A DNA stretch of 8,465 nt, taken from NCBI GenBank assembly GCA_039815505.1, contig JBCBZE010000131.1:1-8465 (forward strand), in the 5' to 3' direction. The position numbers were made by a program, and so were the translations under genes. This stretch comes from CANLWN01 sp039815505 (GTDB lineage: Bacteria; Bacteroidota; Bacteroidia; Flavobacteriales; Flavobacteriaceae). The notes beneath the pieces were generated by a model. The model saw only the letters and a list, made by a program, of their open reading frames with translations, was not told where the DNA came from and did no database searches. Positions 1 through 6,048 of the stretch are shown piece after piece. Position 1 is the first letter of the stretch. Every line of letters starts with the position of its first letter.

Positions 1-503
1 GCGGCAGCGAAAATGGCTCCGTTCCATTTAGACGCCTTAAGTTTTTCATGTCTGCTATTTACATTACCCCTAAGATCTACAACGGTATGGGTGGGATATC
101 TATTTAACCATTGTGCCTTTCTACGGAGACTTCCCGTTGCAATTACGGCACTGGGCTGTGCCAAAAACTCTTCATTATCCTTAAAAGCCAGAATATCCAA
201 ATGATTGCCCCTTTCCAAAACTGCGGCCTGCACTATGCCCTTGGGAAGTACCGTGGGCACATCTTTAAGCGAATGTACGGCGATATCAATTTCTCCTTTG
301 AGCATGGCCACATCCAGGGTCTTCGTAAATATTCCGGTAATGCCCAATTGATATAGGGGTTTATCCAATTTTAAGTCGCCCGTGGCCTTAACCGGCACCA
401 AGATGGTTTTAAAACCTAAATTTTCTAACTGCCCTTTAACATGGTTGGCTTGCCATAGTGCTAATTCGCTATCGCGGGTACCAATGCGGATAACCTTGCT
501 CAT
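1..503 (-). CDS. hemC: hydroxymethylbilane synthase (porphobilinogen deaminase), N-terminal part
   Basis: Cytoplasmic enzyme that joins four porphobilinogen molecules into hydroxymethylbilane, the linear tetrapyrrole precursor of haem and sirohaem. The 167 complete codons visible begin MSKVIRIGTRDSELALWQAN, matching the family's N-terminal GTRxSxLALxQA motif. They also contain HSLKDVP, which carries the Asp that contacts the dipyrromethane cofactor, GSLRRKAQW with substrate-binding arginines, and DLRGNVNSR. The C-terminal part, including the Cys that anchors the cofactor, lies beyond position 1, so a fusion to uroporphyrinogen-III synthase cannot be excluded. The start codon (503-501) overlaps the hemA stop codon (502-500) as ATGA, which fixes the start and implies translational coupling to hemA. 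No separate promoter is seen, so it is probably transcribed from the hemA promoter. Confidence 0.96.
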   Translation of the reverse strand, partial: MSKVIRIGTRDSELALWQANHVKGQLENLGFKTILVPVKATGDLKLDKPLYQLGITGIFTKTLDVAMLKGEIDIAVHSLKDVPTVLPKGIVQAAVLERGNHLDILAFKDNEEFLAQPSAVIATGSLRRKAQWLNRYPTHTVVDLRGNVNSRHEKLKASKWNGAIFAA

Positions 504-1756
504 TTGGAATCTACTTCTAGTTGAAATACCCTTTGTATTAACGCCAAACTAGTATCTGTATCGGTTTCCGTTTCCTTGAGATGGTTTGCAAACTGCTTGG
601 TAATTTTTTGGATAATACGATCAGAAATAATATCCGCTTGCTCTGGATTGAAATTTTGATGCTTTTTGGACTGAAAGTTAAGTTCCTCGTCCTTTATGGT
701 CTTCAATTTTTGCTTTAGCGCTTTTATCACAGGAGCAAATTTTCTGGTTTCCAACCATTGAACAAAATCATCTTTGATTTCCTCGATAATACCTTCTGCT
801 TCGGGAATGAACTTTTTTCTTTTTTCCAAGGTCTTATCTGTTATTTGAGATAAATCATCTAGATGAATAGCCCTTACGTTTTCCAACTCCAAAACATCTT
901 CGGCTACATTTTTTGGAATGGATAAATCCAAAATCAGAAGCGGTTTTTTCGTATAAATCAACTCTTTGGATATCGTAGGGGATTGTGCACCGGTAGCTAC
1001 GATCAGTACATCCGTATTTCTAATTTCGGTTTGCAGGTCCCCATAATCCTTTACCAAAAGATTGAATTTTCCCGCAATCTTTTCGGCCTTGTCCTTGGTC
1101 CTGTTGATTAAGGTAATATGGGAATTTTTGGTATGTTTTATTAAATTTTCGCAGGTATTTCTGCCAATTTTCCCCGTTCCAAAAAGCAGGATATTCTTTT
1201 TGGATATATCGGGCACATTCTGAATGACATACTGAACCGAGGCAAAGGCTACCGAGGTGGCGCCCGATGATAATTCCGTCTCGTTTTTAATGCGTTTGCT
1301 GGCTCGTAGAACGGCATTACAAAGACGTTCCAGAAAAGGATTGGCCAAATGGTGTTTCTTTGAGCGATTAAAACTTTGTTTTAATTGACTTATGATCTCG
1401 AAATCTCCCAGTATCTGACTGTCCAAACCCGTTCCTACCCTAAAGAGATGGTTTATGGCATCCTTGTTTTTGTAGACGTAGGCCACTTCCTGAAACTCTT
1501 CCACAGTTCCCGGGGTGTTATCACACAATAATTTGATTAGCTGAAAAGGATGTTGCGCAAAACCATGAAGTTCGGTCCGATTGCAAGTGGAAGTTACTAG
1601 AAGCCCATCGATATCTTGAACTTTGGCTTGCATCAAAAGCTGATTCATTGCATCCTCATCCAAACTGAACTTGCCCCTTACTATTGCATCTGCCTTTTTA
1701 TAGTTAAGACCAATAGTGTAAAAAGAATTATGTTTGGAAATATGGTAAGCTTTCAT
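500..1756 (-). CDS. hemA: glutamyl-tRNA reductase
   Basis: Reduces glutamyl-tRNA(Glu) to glutamate-1-semialdehyde with NADPH, the first committed and usually rate-limiting step of C5-pathway tetrapyrrole synthesis in the cytoplasm. The 418-residue length is normal for the family. The catalytic domain carries TSTCNRTEL, placing the thioester-forming nucleophile at Cys58, and VGTGLDSQILGD (about 107-118), the conserved substrate-site loop. The NADPH-binding Rossmann domain has GTGKIG at 193-198, followed by INRTKDKAE and LDLSIPKNV. A charged helical C-terminal dimerisation region runs from about 310 to 418. It is the first gene of a minus-strand operon overlapping hemC by 4 bases, and is divergent from an AraC-type regulator across 203 bases. 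The ATG at 1756-1754 begins directly before MKAYHISKHNSFYTIGLNYK, a normal family N-terminus. Confidence 0.97.
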   Translation of the reverse strand: MKAYHISKHNSFYTIGLNYKKADAIVRGKFSLDEDAMNQLLMQAKVQDIDGLLVTSTCNRTELHGFAQHPFQLIKLLCDNTPGTVEEFQEVAYVYKNKDAINHLFRVGTGLDSQILGDFEIISQLKQSFNRSKKHHLANPFLERLCNAVLRASKRIKNETELSSGATSVAFASVQYVIQNVPDISKKNILLFGTGKIGRNTCENLIKHTKNSHITLINRTKDKAEKIAGKFNLLVKDYGDLQTEIRNTDVLIVATGAQSPTISKELIYTKKPLLILDLSIPKNVAEDVLELENVRAIHLDDLSQITDKTLEKRKKFIPEAEGIIEEIKDDFVQWLETRKFAPVIKALKQKLKTIKDEELNFQSKKHQNFNPEQADIISDRIIQKITKQFANHLKETETDTDTSLALIQRVFQLEVDSK

Positions 1757-1775
1757 GTATTCACTTGAATCAGGG

Positions 1776-1783
1776 CAAAAATA
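1776..1783 (-). promoter_or_regulatory. probable hemA promoter -7 box
   Basis: On the minus strand this reads TATTTTTG, a full match to the Bacteroidota -7 consensus TAnnTTTG. The box would start transcription near position 1772, leaving a leader of about 16 bases before the hemA ATG. No convincing TTG-type -33 element lies 17-23 bases upstream (the region is just T-rich), so the call rests on the -7 match and its position. The region is AT-rich, where such an 8-mer can occur by chance. Confidence 0.4.
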
Positions 1784-1856
1784 ATTTTACAAGTGCTATA
1801 AAAATAACGCTAGAAGAACAAATTATGTCGTTTTAGGGCTTTTCATCAAAGATTTA

Positions 1857-1886
1857 GTTGAATATCCTGTGAATACCTTATTTTTG
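1857..1886 (+). promoter_or_regulatory. probable promoter of the AraC-type regulator gene
   Basis: GTTG at 1857-1860 and TATTTTTG at 1879-1886 are separated by 18 bases, fitting the Bacteroidota sigma factor pattern (TTG, 17-23 bases, TAnnTTTG). Transcription would start near 1890, giving a leader of about 70 bases that contains the 29-base palindrome at 1911-1939. A repressor bound there would sit just downstream of the start site. The same promoter may drive the following plus-strand genes, since no clear TAnnTTTG box was found in front of them. Confidence 0.5.
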
Positions 1887-1910
1887 TGTACTTATAGCTT
1901 AGTTTCTTGC

Positions 1911-1939
1911 AATCTATTTAGAACTGTTCTAAATAGATT
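1911..1939. promoter_or_regulatory. perfect 29-base palindrome, probable operator
   Basis: The left arm AATCTATTTAGAAC (1911-1924) and right arm GTTCTAAATAGATT (1926-1939) are exact reverse complements around a single T at 1925. It ends 20 bases before the ATG of the AraC-type gene, about 155 bases upstream of hemA, and just downstream of the predicted regulator start site. A dyad this long and exact in a divergent control region is typical of a dimeric repressor or autoregulator site. Its core fits TTTAGAA-N3-TTCTAAA, which from memory resembles the Irr/ICE box of alphaproteobacterial iron and haem genes. The binding protein here is unknown. Alternatively, in RNA the arms could form a hairpin in the regulator leader; the one-base centre means the closing pairs would open to make a loop. 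Confidence 0.75.
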
Positions 1940-1959
1940 TAACAAAATTATGTTCGTAA

Positions 1960-2850
1960 ATGGAAGGAAAAAATGTCGCTGAAAGTTCATTTCAGGAAGT
2001 TTTGATAGAAGAAGGATTTTATGTCCTAAAAATTCAAAACGACGGCCTAAGGACCGAAAAGGTGAGTAAGGAAATAGACAGTTCCTTTATTCAATTCCAT
2101 TTTTGCCTTAAAGGAAATGCCAAGTTTATTTTTAACGATGGCAGATATGCCTTGGATGTTTCGGAAGAGAATTCCCTTTTATTATATAATACACAAATGG
2201 ACCTTCCCTTGAATTTGGAGTTAGGGCCAAATTCTTGGTTGGTATCCATAGTAATGACCATTCGTAAATTTCATTCCCTTTTTTCAAAGGAAGCGGATTA
2301 TATTCCTTTTTTAAATGCAGGGAACAAAGAAAAGAAGTACTATTCACAAGAGGGGGTAAGTCCTGCCATTGCCGTTATACTCAGTCAGATTATGAACTAT
2401 AACCTCCATCCTTCCATTAAGGGATTGTATATCAAGGGCAAAGTGTACGAACTAATTTCACTTTACTTCAACAAAAGCGAAGATGCAGATATTGAACAAT
2501 GCCCCTTCTTAGTGGATGAAGATAACGTAAATCGTATTCGGCGGGCCAAGGAGATTATGATTTCCCGTATGGCCGAACCCCCAACCTTATCCGAATTATC
2601 CGAAGAAATAGGGTTAAGTTTAAAAAAGCTCAAAGAAGGGTTTAAACAGATTTATGGAGATTCCGTGTTTAGTTTTTTATTCGATTATAAAATGGAATAC
2701 GCTAGAAAAATGTTAGAGACCGGAAAGCATAACGTAAACGAGGTGGGCTTAAAAGTTGGCTATAGTACGGCAAGCCATTTTATCACTGCATTTAAAAAGA
2801 AGTACAATACCACTCCAAAAAAATATTTGATGTCCTTGGCCAATAGCTAG
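1960..2850 (+). CDS. AraC/PchR-family transcriptional regulator
   Basis: A 296-residue cytoplasmic DNA-binding protein. Residues 1-185 form a beta-rich N-terminal part of the kind that senses a ligand in this family; no ligand can be assigned. Residues about 190-293 are a full AraC/XylS domain: the first helix-turn-helix around 209-231 (TLSELSEEIGLSLKKLKEGF), then a linker helix with YKMEYARKML, and the second around 258-281 (VNEVGLKVGYSTASHFITAF) followed by the usual TPKKYL end. The LKKLKEGFKQIYG and SVFSFLFDYKMEYAR stretches resemble PchR-type regulators, whose best known member controls siderophore genes. An in-frame TAA lies directly before the ATG, so this is the earliest possible start. 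It is divergent from hemA and upstream of two ThuA genes and a glycosidase, so it could control haem synthesis, that cassette, or itself; position favours hemA and self-control. Confidence 0.9.
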   Translation: MEGKNVAESSFQEVLIEEGFYVLKIQNDGLRTEKVSKEIDSSFIQFHFCLKGNAKFIFNDGRYALDVSEENSLLLYNTQMDLPLNLELGPNSWLVSIVMTIRKFHSLFSKEADYIPFLNAGNKEKKYYSQEGVSPAIAVILSQIMNYNLHPSIKGLYIKGKVYELISLYFNKSEDADIEQCPFLVDEDNVNRIRRAKEIMISRMAEPPTLSELSEEIGLSLKKLKEGFKQIYGDSVFSFLFDYKMEYARKMLETGKHNVNEVGLKVGYSTASHFITAFKKKYNTTPKKYLMSLANS

Positions 2851-2927
2851 TTTCGCCATCCGAAATACAATTATACCCGTATATATGGTTGTACGAACAG
2901 CTATCTATACATCCTAAAGCAAGCCCC

Positions 2928-3752
2928 ATGCAACTATATAAAAAAAGCATCTTTGTTTTTTTGGTATTCCTATCCATTTTTGGATGCACCTCTGACGATG
3001 GTGGCGAAATAACCGGAGATACCGAGGAACAGGGCGAGATGTCCGGTGATGAAATGGACGACGGACCGGAAGATGGGATGGATGACGAGGTCTTATCGAC
3101 GCAACTCTTGGTCTTTACCAAAACAGAGGGATTTAGACATGCCTCCATTGACGATGGGATTGCAGCTTTAATGGATTTGGGCAGCGACAATGATTTTAGT
3201 GTAACGGAAACAGAGGATTCCGCCGACTTTAACCAAGAGAATCTTGAAAAATACCAGCTTGTTGTTTTTTTAAGTACAACCCAGGATGTACTTAACGATG
3301 AACAGCAGACCGTTTTTGAGAATTATATTCGATCAGGGGGTAGTTTTATGGGCATTCATGCCGCTACGGATACAGAATATGACTGGCCTTGGTACGGACA
3401 ATTGGTAGGGGCCTATTTTAACGGACACCCAAATGTTCAAGAAGCTTCAATGATGGTATTGGACAGAGATCACCCGGCAACGGCACATTTATCCGATACA
3501 TGGATGCGTAGAGACGAATGGTACAATTTCAGGAATATAAATCCCAATATAAATGTATTGGTAAACTTGGATGAAACTAGTTACAGTGGTGGTGAAAATG
3601 GCGAAAACCATCCTATTGCCTGGTACCATGAATTTGATGGTGGACGATCTTTTTATACCGCGGGTGGCCATACAGCTGCATCCTTTGGTGAACCCGATTT
3701 CCGTCAGCACCTTCTTGGAGGAATATTATATTGTTTGGGAAGAGTAAATTAG
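2928..3752 (+). CDS. ThuA-domain lipoprotein, predicted surface-exposed
   Basis: A 274-residue protein. A hydrophobic signal peptide ends in SIFGC, giving a lipidated Cys20. The following TSDDGGE resembles the acidic export signal that sends Bacteroidota lipoproteins to the cell surface, and an Asp/Glu/Gly-rich linker runs to about residue 54. Residues 58-272 form a ThuA domain (glutamine-amidotransferase-like flavodoxin fold), with QLLVFTKTEGFRH, GGSFMGIHAATDTEYDWPW, DEWYNF, HPIAWYHEFDGGRSFYT and HLLGGI. The place where class I amidotransferases carry the nucleophile Cys reads GIHAA, so Cys-based amidotransfer is not expected. The family is named after rhizobial ThuA (disaccharide use); its biochemistry is not inferable here. 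The ATG at 2928 is preferred over an upstream TTG at 2889 because it starts directly with the signal peptide. The next gene is a close paralogue, suggesting tandem duplication. Confidence 0.88.
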   Translation: MQLYKKSIFVFLVFLSIFGCTSDDGGEITGDTEEQGEMSGDEMDDGPEDGMDDEVLSTQLLVFTKTEGFRHASIDDGIAALMDLGSDNDFSVTETEDSADFNQENLEKYQLVVFLSTTQDVLNDEQQTVFENYIRSGGSFMGIHAATDTEYDWPWYGQLVGAYFNGHPNVQEASMMVLDRDHPATAHLSDTWMRRDEWYNFRNINPNINVLVNLDETSYSGGENGENHPIAWYHEFDGGRSFYTAGGHTAASFGEPDFRQHLLGGILYCLGRVN

Positions 3753-3786
3753 CAACCATTTATACAAGCATGTAAGATTGATTTAA

Positions 3787-3812
3787 ATTATCGATATTTA
3801 CTAATCGATAAT
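3787..3812. promoter_or_regulatory. 9-base inverted repeat between the two ThuA genes
   Basis: ATTATCGAT (3787-3795) and ATCGATAAT (3804-3812) are exact reverse complements separated by 8 bases, and end 13 bases before the ATG of the second ThuA gene. Each arm contains ATCGAT, itself a palindrome. It could be an operator for a dimeric regulator or an mRNA hairpin setting relative expression of the two ThuA genes. It is not a standard terminator, because the stem is AT-rich and no T-run follows. In AT-rich DNA a dyad this size may also be chance. Confidence 0.4.
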
Positions 3813-3825
3813 CCGCACAATATAC

Positions 3826-4599
3826 ATGGAAACATTCATAAAAATTATTGGGTCAGTTCTATTTTTTACTTTTTTTGCCATCCACGGGCAGGAAAAAACA
3901 CTTGTTACAGAAGCACAGCAGGAATCCACCGATATGACAGTAGATCAATTGTTGGTGTTTACCAAAACCCTTGGATGGCGTCATAAATCCATAGAAAAAG
4001 GAGTAACCACCTTAGAAGAATTAGGTGCCGCCCATAATTTTAAGATTACACAAACAGAGGACTCCCTATACTTTAACGCCGCGAACTTAAAAAAATACAA
4101 GCTCGTCGTATTTTTAAGTACAACCCTCGATGTTTTAGGAGCAGACCAACAAACTGCTTTTGAAGATTACATACGATCGGGAGGCAATTTTATGGGAATA
4201 CATGCCGCTACGGATACGGAATATGACTGGCCTTGGTACGGACGATTGGTAGGGGCTTATTTTGAAAGTCACCCGAATAACCCCAATGTTCGTAAGGCCA
4301 AATTAAAGGTGTTGAAGAAAAATCACCCTTCCACCGTTCATTTGGAGGATATCTGGATACGTGACGATGAATGGTATAACTATAAAAGTATCAATCCTGA
4401 TATAAAGGTGCTTATCACTTTGGATGAAAGCAGTTATGAAGGGGGAACCAATGGTGCAAATCATCCTATAGCCTGGTACCATGAATTTGATGGGGGTCGT
4501 ATTTTTTATACCGGGGGAGGCCATACCAAGGAATCTTATGACGAACCGGCGTTTAGAAAACACCTACTAGGAGGAATTTTTTATTGTTTGGGAAGGTAA
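3826..4599 (+). CDS. ThuA-domain protein, predicted soluble periplasmic paralogue
   Basis: A 257-residue protein. Residues 1-21 are a hydrophobic type I signal peptide, probably cut before QEKT (Gln after the cleavage site is common in flavobacteria). There is no lipobox Cys, so unlike its upstream neighbour it should be released into the periplasm. Residues 41-257 are a ThuA domain with the same landmarks: QLLVFTKTLGWRH, GGNFMGIHAATDTEYDWPW, DEWYNY, HPIAWYHEFDGGRIFYT and HLLGGI. GIHAA again replaces a catalytic Cys elbow. By hand alignment about 148 of 214 positions match the upstream copy (about 69%), and one 3-residue insertion (NPN, about 152-154) is the only gap. It lies 73 bases after that gene and 45 before the glycosidase, all on one strand. 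No TAnnTTTG promoter is seen in front of it, so it is probably cotranscribed. Confidence 0.88.
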   Translation: METFIKIIGSVLFFTFFAIHGQEKTLVTEAQQESTDMTVDQLLVFTKTLGWRHKSIEKGVTTLEELGAAHNFKITQTEDSLYFNAANLKKYKLVVFLSTTLDVLGADQQTAFEDYIRSGGNFMGIHAATDTEYDWPWYGRLVGAYFESHPNNPNVRKAKLKVLKKNHPSTVHLEDIWIRDDEWYNYKSINPDIKVLITLDESSYEGGTNGANHPIAWYHEFDGGRIFYTGGGHTKESYDEPAFRKHLLGGIFYCLGR

Positions 4600-4644
4600 T
4601 CGGAAATAGTAGCGACCAACCCATCCGAAATTACATAAGCTAAT

Positions 4645-6042
4645 ATGGATAGAAGAAAATTTTATAGTACACTGGGCATGGCCGCAGTAGCCGCATCGGT
4701 ACCCGCAGCCTGCACAAATAAGGATAAGGATAACGCCCGTGGGCATATGGATAAAAGCCCCGTTGGAACAGATGATTTTGAAGTAACGGAAGAGCTATCC
4801 CAACAGATGTATAGGAAAGCTTTGGAAATTACCAAGGCTAAGGTACGTGGGGGAGATTCTGAACCTTTCTTCAAAAAACCCTTTGTCGATGCCGCTTTTT
4901 CGGATAACATTTTTCTGTGGGACACATGTTTTATTGTATGCTTTGCAAAATATCATTTGGAGGAATTGCCAGTTTATCAAGCGTTGGATAATTTTTATGA
5001 TCGCATAGAGGAAGATGGGTATATCTGCCGTGAATATCGAAAAGATGGTCGCCCTTTATGGTCTAAAGAACATCCGGTTTCCATAAATCCTCCGCTCTTG
5101 GCCTTCGCCGAAACCGAGCTTTATCAGGTGAACAAGAATATAGACCGACTTAAAAAAGTCTATCCCGTACTCAAAAAAAACTTTGAGTTTCATATAAATA
5201 AGTATCAGGGAGACGATAAGTTATTCTGGGGAGATACCTTGGGTATGGGTATGGATAATATTCCCAGATACCCAAGAGGATGGAAAACAGATAAGGGCAG
5301 CGGTATGACACATCATGAATTGGGAGACAAACTTGGAAAAATGTCGGGTTCCACCGGCGAACAACGGCTAAATATGTTCATTGCCGAGTATGTAAACACC
5401 TTACAAGGCGTTTGGAACGATGAAGGCAGGCTGGTTGATTTTACAGCTCAAATGGCCATGTATGCCCTGCAACTTAAATTTTTTGCGGAAGAACTTGGGG
5501 AAGTTAAGGACATATCTAGTTATGAAACTTTCCATGAAGAAGTAAAAAAAGCGCTAAACGAAAAATGTTGGAACGAAGAAGATGGTTTTTATTATGATCT
5601 GGGATATGACCGACAAATTCAGCGAAGACATATAGGCATGTATTGGACGCTTTTGGGTAAATTGGTCCCAGAGGATAAAATAGACAGATTTCTGTCCCAT
5701 TTGACCGATTCCAATGAGTTTTATAGAAAAATTCCTTTACCTGCGCTATCGGCCAACGATCCGGATTATAAAGGATGGGGCGATTATTGGCTTGGTGGTG
5801 TTTGGGCACCTACTTCATACATGGTGCTAAAAGGGCTTTCGGTCAACGGAAAAGATAACTTGGCCAAGGATTTGGCGGAAAAAACCTATGCTGCCGTTGC
5901 AGAGGTTTTCGAAGCTACCCATACTTTTTGGGAAAATTATGCTCCAGACCTGATATCCTATGGAATGCCGGCCAAAAAGGATTTTTGTGGTTGGACGGGC
6001 TTGATTCCAATAGCATTATATCATGAATATATAAAGCCTTAA
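4645..6042 (+). CDS. trehalase/GH63-like (alpha/alpha)6-barrel glycosidase (MGH1-like), exported
   Basis: A 465-residue predicted inverting glycosidase of the trehalase/mannosylglycerate-hydrolase type. The N-terminus has a twin-arginine pattern (DRRKFYSTLG) followed by a hydrophobic stretch and VPAAC, suggesting Tat export and possible lipidation at Cys23; the Pro at -3 makes the lipobox imperfect. The helical barrel runs from about 50 to 463 with family-type segments FLWDTCF (90-96), INPPLLAFAETELY (147-160), GMDNIPRYP (202-210), GGVWAPTSYMVLKGL (384-398) and TFWENYAPD (427-435). By analogy with GH37/GH63, Asp204 is the likely general acid and Glu430 the likely base. The substrate is not determined: trehalose, glucosyl- or mannosyl-glycerate and other alpha-glucosides are all possible. 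It is the last gene of the ThuA-ThuA-glycosidase series, and its stop lies 6 bases from the stop of the opposing gene. Confidence 0.82.
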   Translation: MDRRKFYSTLGMAAVAASVPAACTNKDKDNARGHMDKSPVGTDDFEVTEELSQQMYRKALEITKAKVRGGDSEPFFKKPFVDAAFSDNIFLWDTCFIVCFAKYHLEELPVYQALDNFYDRIEEDGYICREYRKDGRPLWSKEHPVSINPPLLAFAETELYQVNKNIDRLKKVYPVLKKNFEFHINKYQGDDKLFWGDTLGMGMDNIPRYPRGWKTDKGSGMTHHELGDKLGKMSGSTGEQRLNMFIAEYVNTLQGVWNDEGRLVDFTAQMAMYALQLKFFAEELGEVKDISSYETFHEEVKKALNEKCWNEEDGFYYDLGYDRQIQRRHIGMYWTLLGKLVPEDKIDRFLSHLTDSNEFYRKIPLPALSANDPDYKGWGDYWLGGVWAPTSYMVLKGLSVNGKDNLAKDLAEKTYAAVAEVFEATHTFWENYAPDLISYGMPAKKDFCGWTGLIPIALYHEYIKP

Positions 6043-6048
6043 ATGATT

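Noticed and set aside
13..356. Two plus-strand open frames over the hemC region
   Set aside because: The minus strand here encodes clearly recognisable HemC motifs throughout, so these are antisense shadows.
1847..1854. AATCTTTG on the minus strand as an alternative hemA promoter box
   Set aside because: It departs from TAnnTTTG at the first base, has no TTG element at the right distance, and lies farther from hemA than the exact match at 1776-1783.
2867..2892. Possible hairpin or terminator after the AraC-type gene (ACAATTATA with TATGGTTGT)
   Set aside because: The stem needs two G-U pairs, is AT-rich and has no following T-run, so it is too weak to call as a terminator.
2889..2927. In-frame TTG start that would lengthen the first ThuA protein by 13 residues
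   Set aside because: The added residues are polar and would bury the signal peptide; the ATG at 2928 begins directly at a standard lipoprotein leader.
2792..3190. 132-codon minus-strand open frame rich in Ser and Pro
   Set aside because: It is antisense to the Asp/Glu/Gly-rich linker of the ThuA lipoprotein, which explains its odd composition, and it overlaps two well supported genes.
3753..3825. Search for a separate promoter of the second ThuA gene
   Set aside because: No TAnnTTTG box was found in this gap; only the inverted repeat stands out.
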